Part shown: positions 19,901 to 29,816 of the stretch, piece after piece
How the letters are laid out: each line of letters starts with the position of its first letter
How positions within the stretch are numbered: position 1 is the first letter of the stretch
Source of the DNA: Rhynchopus sp. YZ270_cl-10
Taxonomy: Eukaryota; Euglenozoa; Diplonemea; Diplonemida; Diplonemidae
Assembly (NCBI GenBank): GCA_964035575.1
Contig: OZ037868.1
Span: forward strand, 682,001 to 746,000
Direction: 5' to 3'
Length of the DNA: 64,000 bases
Program-made: the position numbers and the translations under genes
The notes under the pieces: model-generated
Told to the model about the DNA's origin: nothing
The model's database searches: none
Seen by the model: only the letters and a program-made list of their open reading frames with translations

Positions 19901-22679
19901 ATGGCGTTACTCCTCAGCGCACAGGGTTCACACACCCCACAAACCTTTGCAATAACTATTTTACCCACACAAACCCCCACCCTTCGACTCTGCCCCTTTA
20001 TACATACCATTTCCTTTGTGAAATACCAGGACGCGTTTTCCTCACGTTTTTCACGCATATGTGCATCGTAGTAATACGCGGGACGTGCATTGATGTGGAC
20101 AGCCGATGTATGCGGGGAAACATGCCTGAAGTTGAGCTCTGATATTGTCCCACGACCGTTGTCGAAGGAGAGGGTTCGGGTCTTGAGACGACGTGCCATC
20201 ATTGTTCCCATAGCGGCATACATATCTGGGATGACGGGGCCCTGCCAGACGGCGTGCTCAGCAGACCAGATGACCTTGGGTGCTTCGTCTGCACTATGCT
20301 GTAAGATGTGCAGGATGAAGCTGTCCTCGGGCTTCTTTGGGTGCAGTTCGAAAAAGAAGGAGAACGACGACAACTCCTTATAGAAAAGCTCCCAGGTGCA
20401 GTGCCGCGGCTTCTTCATGAAACGGAAGTTGTCCTCGACCATCCACCGGTAGTAGTTCTCGTCCATCGCCAGCAACGCATCTCCGGGGCCCTTCGCCCGC
20501 GACAGAATCGACCGACGTACGCTGTTGTACGCGCGTCGCAGTGGTGACGGCTGGGCGGCAAGGTTCTTCAGGGTACACTCTGCTACTATGAGTTCATCAG
20601 GCACAGCAGTCACTATATCGCGTGCACAGAGGACAGCAAGCTCTGCTTGAGGGCGTTCTGCTATTCTGTGGAGGTGGAGGAGGTGGTGGGATTGAGGGGG
20701 AAAAAAAGTGGAGATTGTACACAAACTGTGGCAACACAACCGATGCAACTGCACTACTCCAACAATTTATCGAAAAAGAAAGGCTTTTGAGAGATGAACT
20801 CAAACATCAATGGGTTCTTTAATGAGGTTGGAACTGTATAAAAAAAAAATGCACCGAATAAATCTTGACGCAGACCTTCTCCACGGGGGTATCGCTATTA
20901 GAGGTGCTATTATTTGAAAAGGTAAGGTTGGTCAAAAGGTCCTCATGATTTCAAGGCTGACAAGGCTTTCAAGGTATCCCAAAAGAATAATGGATCGCAA
21001 TGAGTCAAAAAAAATAAAGGGGTCAAACAAACTCAGGTAGATGTGAAGGAGTGTTTCTTCCACTATCTTCTGTCTCTTTTAGGCAACGCTCCTTTGTAAA
21101 CAAGAAAATATGGGTTAAAGGAGTTACTTTCTGATTTCAGCGGTCTGCTCCTTGACCAGGATTCAGCCCTGCGACCGCGCTCACCAGAAAGAGCCAGGGC
21201 TTTTTGTGGGGTGTGGGTGGGGAATACAAAGGGAGGTTGGGGTTGGGCACAAACCCAATGTCAAAGCAAAGGGGCTGCGTGTGGAGAGGGAAGAGACGGG
21301 GGGGGTAGGGGGAGCCACGTAGAAGGAAATCCTTAAGGACTTGCTGTCCAAAACCATTTTTTTGAAATTTCGGTGAAGAAATCCACTAAAATGGGCGTAC
21401 CTGGGCGCAAATCGCCCTGGGGATCACCCATATATCCCAATAAACCACCTGACGACCTTAACAGAGCATTTCTTGTCCCAAAAAAATGGGTTTTTTGTGA
21501 AAAAACACCCTAAAAATGCGTAACGCTCGCGTAACGTTTGGGAGCCAAAATTTAGCACTTGCCAAGAAATTGCTCCAATCAGACAAAACTCCTTCTAAAC
21601 ACCCGAAAAACACTTCAGTCCACATCCGCTGGGGTCCCGGGGTGGAAATGTATGGTTTTTGGGGCTTTTAGGGGTCCTGTGTGGGTCCCAGGCGTATTTA
21701 TGAGGGACGGAACCGCTTAAAATGCCCGAAATTACCTCGTTTTTAGGGTGCTTTTTCACCTTAAAAATTCAAAAAAAAGTGCTCAGACAATCACAGAAGT
21801 GTCAAAACCCCCTCGGAACTACTCGCCAGACCCCCTGCGGGGTGGAGAATCATATTTGCGATCACTCTTTGGGCTATTTTGCCCAAAATAACCCCATGTT
21901 ACACTTTTGTTACACTTGCCCCAAAATGGGGTATTTTAGGCCATTTTGGGACAAGTGAGGCACAAGTGAGGCACGTAATTATTTTGGGCAAATAGCCGAA
22001 AAAGTGATCGCAAATATGATTCTCCACCCCGCAGGGGGTCTGGCGAGTAGTTCCGAGGGGATTTTGACACTTCTGTGATTGTCTGAGCACTTTTTTTTGA
22101 ATTTTTAGGTGAAAAAGCACCCTAAAAACGAGGTAATTTCGGGCATTTTAAGCGGTTCCGTCCCTCATAAATACGCCTGGGACCCACACAGGACCCCTAA
22201 AAGCCCCAAAAACCATACATTTCCACCCCGGGACCCCAGCGGATGTGGACTGAAGTGTTTTTCGGGTGTTTAGAAGGAGTTTTGTCTGATTGGAGCAATT
22301 TCTTGGCAAGTGCTAAATTTTGGCTCCCAAACGTTACGCGAGCGTTACGCATTTTTAGGGTGTTTTTTCACAAAAAACCCATTTTTTTGGGACAAGAAAT
22401 GCTCTGTTAAGGTCGTCAGGTGGTTTATTGGGATATATGGGTGATCCCCAGGGCGATTTGCGCCCAGGTACGCCCATTTTAGTGGATTTCTTCACCGAAA
22501 TTTCAAAAAAATGGGTTTTGGACAGCAAAACGCCTTTGGTGGCTCCCCCTAGACGGGGGGGGAGGTGGTGTGTGGTGCGTACCCTTCTTCCTGCATGTCT
22601 TCTGCTGAGGGCGACCATGCGCTCTCCTGAAAGGGGACAACAGACTTGAAGTGCGACGAGTCCGTCAACCTGGGCGCAT
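16920..22679 (-). CDS. Split gene of unknown function (5' end not found)
   Basis: Three exons fit in phase: 22583-22679 (97 nt), 20008-20665 and 16920-17747, giving 526 residues so far. Donors are GTACGC and GTATGT; acceptors are CCTCCACAG, CACCCACAG and CCCTCCACAG. The first known exon starts in mid-codon, so at least one more upstream exon is missing. The middle exon holds a dense globular stretch (for example DENYYRWMVEDNFRFMKKP, then LFYKELSSFSFFFELHPKKP). The last exon ends in a charged helical tail (RIKEEEAEAERRLLE, KVEKEVRMREEKRRRD). No family recognised. The introns are about 1.9 and 2.3 kb, far longer than others here (160-590 nt), because mobile sequence sits in them. The join across the 2.3-kb intron is an inference from phase and could miss an exon. 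Confidence 0.6.
17821..17875 (-). repeat. TJ1-related element in intron
   Basis: Plus-strand gaagttgaaaagtgcaaacg then cctcaccgttcatcggtgg. It has the TJ1 3' arm, but the inner part is a short perfect hairpin (CACCG-ATGAA-CGGTG on the minus strand). It lies about 75 nt before the 3' splice site of the intron. The same variant is at 52371-52412. Confidence 0.55.
17925..18794. mobile_element. Non-autonomous hAT-type element with 8-bp target duplication
   Basis: The element is 870 bp long and is bordered on both sides by GATACTAG (17917-17924 and 18795-18802). It begins CAGGGTGCCTGGGG and ends with the complement of CAGGCCTGGGCC. Further inner inverted blocks (gggcacccgggttttttcta near 17958 against tagaaaaaataaaataaaat and ccccgggcaccc near 18736-18776) support it. 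CAGG termini plus 8-bp duplications are the hallmark of hAT transposons. It has no transposase. It landed inside a copy of another repeat (DR3), whose halves flank it. Confidence 0.75.
18975..19840 (+). mobile_element. Retroelement fossil with reverse-transcriptase remnant
   Basis: The fossil lies inside an intron, antisense to the host gene. A reverse-transcriptase palm remnant lies at about 19600-19840 (blocks such as AEFDYSAVFFQFPI and CGKHRLRMTRMAKG). An unassigned coding-like stretch lies at 18975-19265. It is broken, with several breaks. The family is uncertain: LTR, DIRS/Ngaro-like or a protist-specific retroelement. No terminal repeats were found. Confidence 0.45.
20708..20774 (+). 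repeat. SN1 dispersed repeat, opposite orientation
   Basis: gtggagattgtacacaaact through ctactccaacaatttatcg. It is the only SN1 copy whose GTGGAG end comes first on the plus strand. It lies about 40 bp upstream of the acceptor of the 20665 exon. Confidence 0.6.
21300..22560. mobile_element. 1.26-kb near-perfect palindrome (long inverted repeat)
   Basis: Two arms of about 590 bp, nearly perfect complements, meet at about 21930. The core runs from TTGCTGTCCAAAACC (21341) to its complement (ending near 22528). A weaker outer match (TAGGGGGAGCCAC / GTGGCTCCCCCTA) extends it. The arms carry the same features in mirror order, for example aaatgcgtaacgctcgcgt on the left. The frames in it are mirror copies of one low-quality frame, and I see no transposase. 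It lies wholly in an intron, 22 bp from the donor of the 22583 exon. A fold-back transposon or an inverted duplication is possible. Confidence 0.85.
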
Positions 22680-23144
22680 CTGTGGGTGTGGAGAAAAGAT
22701 AATACACAGATAAAACAGATAACAGGGGGAAGCAAGCAGTCGTAGCGCGCTATGCAATTTTATTCATTAAAGCCCCCCTGTTAGAATACCCCTCGTCCTT
22801 TTTCGTCTTTTTCGATCTGGGAAAAAGGACGAAAAAGGACGGTGTTGGAAGGTGTACAGGAAAAACACTGTTCACTCAAAAAAAATTACCCCAAAAAATA
22901 TTGGTATGAAGTCGAATCCCTTTTATTAGGCGGAAATGTTTATGAAAACATGACAAAAAAAAACCCCCCTATCCACAGCCAGTTCCGCTCTGATCTCAGT
23001 TTTTGGATAGGTTCATATTTGTGCGGAAGTTAGTGCTCTACGACAGAAGCCATCAGGTACATGGAACAAGACTCCGCGAGGATTGGTCACGTTTCTCCCA
23101 ATGTTCTGGGATTTGAAACAGGTGTTCAATGGCTGCTCTACACC
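22680..23144. other. AT-rich spacer upstream of the split gene's first known exon
   Basis: Contains a small hairpin (cgtcctttttcgtctttttc / gaaaaaggacgaaaaaggac, 22794-22840). I could not find the missing upstream exon here. Confidence 0.4.
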
Positions 23145-24010
23145 TTAAGGGGAAGTGCTGGGCACTTGAAATGCAAGGAAACGTGAATGTATGAAACCGA
23201 CCACTGCGTTCTTGCCACCATCTTGTCCCCTACCGACTACATGGAGCTCGAGGGCAAAGTCCCTCGTGGGTTTTTGGGAAAGTACCTTGAGGCGTTGGAT
23301 CCAAAGACCCTCATGGATCAGACAGAAAAAGCAGTGGAGTTGGGCTGACAACGAGGCTGGGGAAGAACTCCTGGGGAAGATTTCGTGTCCTCTCGAGAAC
23401 GGCAAACTTTGGGGACTTCAGCTGCGACGCAACTACTGTCGAGGGGCGAACGCCAGGAAAGCGGCTCAATAGCCAGCTGTAGAGGTCATTCACCCCTTCC
23501 ATCCAGTCGTTCGTGGCTGCCACCCCAGCCAACTCCGACATGGCGCCCTTGTCATCCTTGGCCACGTACGACTTCAGCGTCTCACCCGTACTCTCCGCTG
23601 ACTCACGCATAAGCGCCGCAGCCTTAGGACTCCACTGCTGCCAACCTTGGGGTCTTTGCACCTTTGCCAAAGAGGGATGACTCGACCTTTTTCCAGCGCT
23701 TTGAGGCGTTTCTGGAGCAAAGTATAAAACTTGCCCGCCTCAATTACCGAGTTCTCGCCACCTTTGCGCATGCTGGCCATACCCGACACAAAGGTTCCCC
23801 AGACAACGGCACAGACGCAAAGAGAAGGAATGATGTCTTTGCCAAGAAGGACATCCAAGGCACGAGACGCAGGAATCGAGAGATCGCTGTTCTCTCTGCA
23901 ACCAGAAGGACATCGCGCTGGTGGAGGACTTGGGCGAGGAATAAAATTTTCCACCCATACTTCGAGCCCACCATCCTCTCGAACCTCATGTGCACGGGGT
24001 TACTTCCATA
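23145..24010 (-). mobile_element. Mobile-element remnant, family unknown
   Basis: Coding-like pieces on the minus strand include ESTGETLKSYVAKDDKGA and RFPGVRPSTVVASQLKSP, with gene-like GC content. Parts of the same sequence recur in opposite order at 42880-43015 (the KSYVAKDDKGA segment and the GAGAGATCG segment), so it is a dispersed repeat rather than a host gene. The encoded domain is not recognised. Confidence 0.5.
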
Positions 24011-24424
24011 GGACTTCGCACGGGCACGCGCTTAGGTCTTGATGCCTCCCGCGTGTTCTGAACCTTATCCTAAGGCACTTGACACATGTCCCGTTTCCTA
24101 CCGGTCAGCCTCACAACAAACTTGCGCAGCCTCATTCGCATTCTCCGAATTTTTCTCACACCGTGGCATTTTTTTTGGGTGATTTTTAATGATATCCCAC
24201 CTCAATTCGAGGGTAATTTGGTTCGAGTATCGGAGGGGTAAAAAGTACAAGTTCTGTCGCGGTGGGTAGTACAAGGTTCTGTCTCACTTTTTCGAGAAGT
24301 TTGAAAAAGCAATCTCTGAGGTATATGGAAGGTCAAAATCGGGCGGAAATTCACTTCCCACACCCAGGGTCCGAATGTATGGTTTTCTTGTACTTAGAAC
24401 GGTCTAAATTTAAATATCGGAAAA

Positions 24425-25235
24425 ATGGATTTTGTTTACCCAGTGCACGACGTGGTCCAGAGGCACCTGACAAGTGAAATAACATGTGAATCACTTGTCA
24501 TGACTCCCACCGTTCCGTGTGGGTGTGGTCGAGAATGTCCGCATCTCAAGGCTTTCCTGCCAATGAGAAAGCCGTCATTGTCTTGTACCTCGGGGACGAC
24601 GTCAAGGAGCTCCTCACAACACCACATCGACGTCGTGCAGGTTCCTCCGAAGCAGACCCACTGCAGCCTGCAGATATGTGTATCATATCCTGCATCAAGC
24701 TTGCATCAGCTTCTTGGGCTCGGCATGTTCAGGAGCTGTTCAGAGAACACACCGTCGACGACGCGACAAAACTGATGCTGGAATCGCGTATGTTATGAAG
24801 ATCCGAAAGGATCAAAATACAAGCCTCTGTCTGAAGTGCTCGAGAAGACTCCCTCATCTGCGGTGATGAAGAGCTGAGAGACGACCGGAGTGATGAGGAC
24901 GATGTTCGCCGATGCCCCATGCACAGATGTACTGCATGACCAGTACGTGGTCCTTGCGAACCTGGAAGCGTCAACAGCTGTCGCTATTGATGGTGAGCAC
25001 CCAGGACACACAACAGTCAGAGCCAGCAGAGCAGACACAGCCTGAACAATCACAGACTACGACCCAGACTCACGACCATCAGAACAACACGTTCGTTTTG
25101 GTGTCCAAGGGAGGACCTCGCAAATCTACCACTGTGGACGACCTCATTGAACAACACAACAAACAAAGAGCAAGCAGCATCAACAGGCATTATGAGCTTG
25201 CTAGGAGCTACGAAGAGGAGAATCGGACACCTTGA
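24425..25235 (+). mobile_element. DDE transposase remnant, tentatively pogo/Tigger-like
   Basis: Blocks in two neighbouring frames recall the end of a DDE_1 transposase: NEKAVIVLYLGDDVKELL, then VVQVPPKQTH, then LQPADMCIISCIKLASA (compare the usual lPPntThllQPlD...K). A hydrophilic tail follows (RKSTTVDDLIEQHNKQRA). The frame changes inside the block mean it no longer encodes one protein. No terminal repeats were located. Confidence 0.4.
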
Positions 25236-25602
25236 CAAAACCCCCGTGCTGCTGTGTCTGCTAATTCTTATTAAAACTCATCTCCTTCCCTGTACATTTC
25301 TTTTGACTTTTCCTTATTCCACATTCTTAGAATTTTGATGTGATTTCCCACGATGGGCATTTTCCTGACGAAAATGACCAACGCAGTGCCAGTTTGTGCC
25401 AACATTTTTTTAAAATGCTGCGTACCGTGGCTTCGCCAGGAGCCTTTGGGTGCTGTGACCGCTGTTTCCTGATACGAAGGCTGACACTCACTACGGCTTG
25501 TGGACGGCACCTGCACCGGCCACGGAAGAGTACAATGTACAGCCTCCCGCACAACAGCCACACCCCACCTGACTTTTGAAGAAGCAAACAAACAATGCTT
25601 GT

Positions 25603-25637
25603 AAGACAACCCTAAGCCTCGCACGCTTAGTCACCTT
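25603..25637 (+). repeat. HP1 hairpin repeat
   Basis: aagacaaccctaagcctcgc then acgcttagtcacctt; perfect 6-bp stem CTAAGC/GCTTAG with a 7-nt loop. Confidence 0.7.
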
Positions 25638-25814
25638 CAAACAGTGCAAAGGGCTACAATGACAAACTCTCAACTCTCAACTCTCCACACGACGCAGGCC
25701 AGGGTTTCTGCTGGGGGGGGCTTTTTTTGAAAAAGCCCCCGAACAGTTCTGCTTGCATACTTCATAGTCCGCCCGAGTCCGCCAACTCAGCCAAAAGTCT
25801 GCCTCAAGTCCGCC

Positions 25815-25862
25815 GTGTTGTGAATTATTCCTAACCTTTCAGTCAGGAATAATTCACAACAC
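25815..25862. repeat. Perfect 18-bp hairpin
   Basis: GTGTTGTGAATTATTCCT pairs with AGGAATAATTCACAACAC around a 12-nt loop (AACCTTTCAGTC). It sits between transposon remnants and may be one end or the centre of a mobile element. Confidence 0.8.
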
Positions 25863-26205
25863 AGTGGCCACAATCGGTTTTTCTCGTAACGACCTTAAGG
25901 GGAAACCGATTGACCTTGAGTCCCCCTTTTCGATCCCGCTAACTACTGTGCCAGTTGGTCCAGCTGGTCACTTTATTCCGATATTCAGGAAGCCAAAAAT
26001 TTTAGCAGGTCAGAGGATTAGCGGCTGAAACCTGCAAATTTCCCCCTATTTCCCAACCTTCCTTCAACCCCTGTAGGTGGTAAGGTATAGTACTGAAATC
26101 GATGTCGGGGTAAGGGTCAATATGACAAACCCGGATTTTGGGGGAAATTTTTCCCGAAAATGGTCCCCACATATTAGTGACGGGTTCATATTTTCCAAAA
26201 TTTAA

Positions 26206-28330
26206 GTGGTCGAAAAATTGTCCAATTTTCGACATCGGCCCCACTGCACTGGCGGATCCCAAAAATTGGACGGACACGTACGGAGAGTGGCTATTCACAC
26301 CAACTTAGCCCACCCGTGCCTACGTCCACTGAGGCAGCTCGCTCACTCATCGACACGAGCAGCCTCCCGCCGCTTCGCAAGGCAGTGCGTACTCTGCGGA
26401 CCTCCTCGGTGGGTCCCAACGCGCAGTTCCTTTGTCCGGCTCATCTTCACGTACACACAATCGGAGAGTGCTGTCTACAGCCCTCCCGAGCAACGTGCCC
26501 ACGGCTCTACGGCGGAATGGCGCCCTGCCCCGGGTACAACCTGCCGTATCCAGCGACCACTGTGCAGTGGCTGGATCTGTTCTACCCGCACCCGCTGCAA
26601 CACGGCGAGTGGGGCCTGGTCGGCTGCGGACCTCCCGTGCGTCCTTGCGTGGCGGGTTGGATGAAGCCGTTGATGAGCTCTGACGAGGAGTCTGAGGCAT
26701 ATGGTCTCTACAACCGTCTGAGCCTGGTGCAGAGCAGGGCCAGATAGCGGCTCCCAATACATGAGTCTTTATCTTGTTTTGTTTTGCTTTCTGTCTCCCC
26801 TATTTCCGTTTCTTTTAGATTTAGAGTGTACAGCCGGGCAGTGCTAGACTTTGTCAACAGCTCTGGGCCAAGGAGGTTCTCAGTGTCGTCAGCCCCCCTC
26901 CGGGGAAAAGGTTTTTTTCCATTTTTTTGTGTTGGGACTGTGAGGTTACAGAGCAGAGCGTGACGAGGGCTGCACGAAGAGACTCGGTGGTGGCCACCGA
27001 GACCGATGGAGGAAGTGACCATAATTTCTCACACTTTAGTGTTAAGTTATCACAGCCACTCCACATCCTCTCACAAACCCGACACGTCGTGGCGTCTCGC
27101 ACGATACCCGGCCGTTCTTTCCTTGAACGCACCGAACGTGCGATGTCGTCACTGAACATAGTCCTTTATGGGCCCGTGTTCAGTCATTCGAAAGTAACAG
27201 AGAACAGTGCGAAGAAGCTCTCCTCGTGCAGATCGCTTGGGGATGTGAGATCGTTGGCAACAGATTCAGAGACAAAGAATGTGGTGCGCGAGAGATGTAC
27301 ACCAATACAAAAAGGTTAAGCAAGGCGTACTCGAGAAATAGAGTACATGATGACTCGGTTGAGCTGAGATGCAAGCAAGCCGATGGAGACTAGACGAAGT
27401 TCTACGATGCAGCTGGGCCTGAGTATGAGACTGACACGTCTCGTCCGTCCCTGGTCCAGCAGGCTTCGGGGAAGGATCCCCACAATCGAGGGGAGCGACT
27501 GAAAAGTGCAATGCTCACGGAAGCAATCACTTGCAGTTTTTGTGTGAGAAGTCACAGGAAGTTTTTCGCTGTAACCCGAGCAGATCCCAACAAGAAGGAA
27601 CTCAAGCCCAACGGGCTCATCCATGACCCTCACTTTTCTTGTGGTGACACGTTTCCCCCCGAAGACCACGAGCTATTCGAAAAAATTTATGTGAAAACCA
27701 TTGTGTGCTCGGACCACATAAACTGGCTTTTGTGGAACTGGAAGAGTTTCACGAAAGCCTGTGACCGCCCACGCTGTGCTCCCCGCCACAGAGGTGACAG
27801 CGAAGTTTGCGTGCAGGAGATCTGCGCTGGCACAAGGTGAGGCCGAACCAACCCTCCAAGCTCGGCGTAAGAGTAAAAGTCTCGCGAACAGGCAGCAGCG
27901 AAGAAGGCACCGTCGGAGCCCCAACCCAGGCAATGAACGTTGACGAAGGCGAAGACTCCTAAGAGGACCTATCCAACGGATACCATCGAAAAATCACAGA
28001 GAAGGCTTTAGATGCCAGCGACGGTTTGTGGGCCCGTTACCGTGAGCACGCACAGGAGAAGTGGGTCGGTAGGTGAGCTATGCTAACGCTGTTGGGAATG
28101 GAGTGGAGCACGGTCCTGGAGGACTTCGGGGAATTCCTGACAGGAGGCCACACCCTCCAAACTGCGAAAGGGAAGGTGCAAAAAAGCACCGAAGGCCCTC
28201 GTAAGCTATGTGGAACCGAAAGTCGCCACGGACGACTATAAACAAAGTGTTGGTGCGTCGGACCCCCCTACGAGAGTCGCTACGGGCAATCAACGAAACA
28301 ACTTTACCTACCGTTCCTACTATTTTTTTT
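26206..28330 (+). mobile_element. Transposon remnants with an RNase H-fold transposase-like segment
   Basis: Plus-strand coding-like pieces follow one another: 26316-26747 (unrecognised, Pro/Cys-rich), 26927-27319, 27511-27840 and 28100-28320. The 26927 piece has TDGGSDHNFSHFSVKLSQ, then VVASRTIPGRSFLERTERAM. I recognise the TDGG-x-D...ER-x-MS pattern from uncharacterised transposon-like proteins of protists and simple animals; D and E would be catalytic. The pieces are not in one frame, so the element is dead. Whether all pieces belong to one element is not known. Confidence 0.4.
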
Positions 28331-28571
28331 CCAGAGTTCTGTTGCGCCGCAACAGAACTTTATGCGGTAGCGGAGCCCCTGCAATTGGCGTGAGTCTAGT
28401 GAGCAAATTTGGCAAAGGCAAAAAGTGCATTTTAAGCAGAAAAAACAAGAAAGTGCTTCAAACTGCTCAAAACACCGTTTTTCGGCCTTCTTTGGACAGA
28501 TCGCTCCCAGAAGGGTGCAAAGGTGTTGGGTCTTGGCACAAAAACGGACCACTTTTGAGTCAAACGAAAAA

Positions 28572-28658
28572 CACCGCGAAGGCGGAATCGAACCGCTGCG
28601 GGTCACCCCGCCTACAGATTTGAAGTCTGCAACCAACACCAGTTGATATCATCACGGC
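28572..28658 (-). tRNA. tRNA-Sec (anticodon TCA), copy 1
   Basis: This 87-nt RNA starts GCCGTGATGATATC and ends TTCCGCCTTCGCGGTG. It has the eukaryotic selenocysteine form: a 9-bp acceptor stem (including the typical A-U, U.U, G-C end), anticodon arm GCAGACTTCAAATCTG with loop CTTCAAA, long variable arm GGCGGGGTGACCCGC, T-arm GCGGTTCGATTCCGC, and discriminator G73. The first pair is a G.U wobble. It is serylated by SerRS, then converted through PSTK and SepSecS to decode UGA in selenoprotein mRNAs. A T5 run (28567-28571) follows directly and fits Pol III termination. Confidence 0.95.
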
Positions 28659-28680
28659 GATAGGATACTCTGGTCCCATA

Positions 28681-28701
28681 CAGGGGTGTGCAACCTTCAC
28701 C
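28681..28701 (-). promoter_or_regulatory. Conserved element upstream of tRNA-Sec copy 1
   Basis: GGTGAAGGTTGCACACCCCT ends 22 nt before the tRNA. It is kept in all three copies while the spacers beyond differ, so a promoter element (PSE-like) is plausible. No TATA box is seen. Confidence 0.45.
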
Positions 28702-28959
28702 AGATCACTGCTTTGGCTTTCCCCCCGCGACGAGGCCAAGCTGAGCAGGTGGCAGAAGAGTTGATCAGGAAGGAGCGTACATTCACCTCGAGCAAAAGTG
28801 GCAAAGGCAAAAAGTGCATTTAAGCAGGAAAAACAAGAAAGTGCTTCAAACTGCTCAAAACACCGTTTTTCGGCCTTCTTTTGACAGATCACTCCCAGAA
28901 GGGTGCAAAGGTGTTGGGTCTTGGCACAAAAACGGACCACTTTTGAGTCAAACGAAAAG

Positions 28960-29046
28960 CACCGCGAAGGCGGAATCGAACCGCTGCGGGTCACCCCGCC
29001 TACAGATTTGAAGTCTGCAACCAACACCAGTTGATATCATCACGGC
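28960..29046 (-). tRNA. tRNA-Sec (anticodon TCA), copy 2
   Basis: The same 87-nt sequence as copy 1, 388 bp away. Its 3' flank reads CTTTTC rather than TTTTTC, leaving a minimal T4 terminator one base after the discriminator. It is otherwise intact. Confidence 0.95.
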
Positions 29047-29068
29047 GATAGGACACTCTGGTCCCATA

Positions 29069-29089
29069 CAGGGGTGTGCAACCTTCACC
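29069..29089 (-). promoter_or_regulatory. Conserved element upstream of tRNA-Sec copy 2
   Basis: Identical to the copy 1 element and at the same distance. Confidence 0.45.
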
Positions 29090-29407
29090 AGTTGTAGGTT
29101 TGGCATTCCCCTCCCCAAAAAAAATACACCTGACACCTCATATTGGGTGGTGGCTTTTCACAGAGCTCCCACACTAGTGGGGTCACTGTTCCACATCTGC
29201 AGAAGCAGTTCACAGGTGCAGTCCTGTGCGACTTCTAAGGCACAAGTGGCAAAGGCAAAAAGTGCATTTAAGCAGAAAAAACAAGAAAGTGCTTCAAACT
29301 GCTCAAAACACCGTTTTTCGGCCTTCTTTTGACAGATCACTCCCAGAAGGGTGCAAAGGTGTTGGGTCTTGGCACAAAAACGGATCACTTTTGAGTCAAA
29401 CGAAAAA

Positions 29408-29494
29408 CACCGCGAAGGCGGAATCGAACCGCTGCGGGTCACCCCGCCTACAGATTTGAAGTCTGCAACCAACACCAGTTGATATCATCACGGC
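29408..29494 (-). tRNA. tRNA-Sec (anticodon TCA), copy 3
   Basis: The same 87-nt tRNA, 448 bp from copy 2, with a T5 run at 29403-29407. This is the outermost (5'-most on the minus strand) copy. Confidence 0.95.
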
Positions 29495-29519
29495 GATAGA
29501 AGGCACCGATCCCATACAA

Positions 29520-29540
29520 CAGGGGTGTGCAACCTTCACC
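29520..29540 (-). promoter_or_regulatory. Conserved element upstream of tRNA-Sec copy 3
   Basis: The same 20-bp block, here 3 bp further from the tRNA than in the other two copies. The bases between have diverged, which singles out the block as conserved. Confidence 0.45.
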
Positions 29541-29654
29541 TGATGTGTCACCCACATGACCATCGCGCAACTGCTCGAGCGCACAAAGTATGACGCCAGC
29601 GACTTGCCTTGTGGCATCAGATGAATCCTTACGAGTGGGGGAAATGCGGACAGT

Positions 29655-29744
29655 CACGGTGCACTGGTCACAGGTGTGACCAGGTCAAATACCTGGTCCA
29701 TTACCTGGTCACGTGAACAGGTATCCTGTGACCAGCGCACCGTG
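29655..29744. repeat. Compound inverted repeat (cruciform-like)
   Basis: An outer 20-bp stem, CACGGTGCACTGGTCACAGG against CCTGTGACCAGCGCACCGTG, has one mismatch. Inside it are smaller hairpins (GACCAGGT/ACCTGGTC). No coding sequence. Confidence 0.75.
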
Positions 29745-29777
29745 TATAGAGGGGGTGGGAGTGGGGGGCAGCATTCT

Positions 29778-29816
29778 CTACCTGGCTTCTGAAGAAGGTC
29801 TTCAGAAGCCAGGTAG
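29778..29816. repeat. Perfect 18-bp hairpin, 3-nt loop
   Basis: CTACCTGGCTTCTGAAGA, loop AGG, then TCTTCAGAAGCCAGGTAG. It is 33 bp from the compound inverted repeat; both contain the word ACCTGG and may belong to one element. Confidence 0.85.

Larger units (their letters stand above)
28411..29541 (-). repeat. Tandem triplication carrying tRNA-Sec
   Basis: A unit of about 293 bp is repeated three times (28411-28702, 28799-29091, 29246-29541), separated by unrelated spacers of about 97 and 155 bp. Each unit holds a conserved upstream block, tRNA-Sec, a T-run, and about 160 bp of strongly conserved 3' flank. Identity stops sharply at the unit ends. Confidence 0.9.

Noticed and set aside
21722-22120. 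Two 73-78 residue frames with the same start sequence
   Set aside because: They are mirror copies in the palindrome arms, with no known domain.
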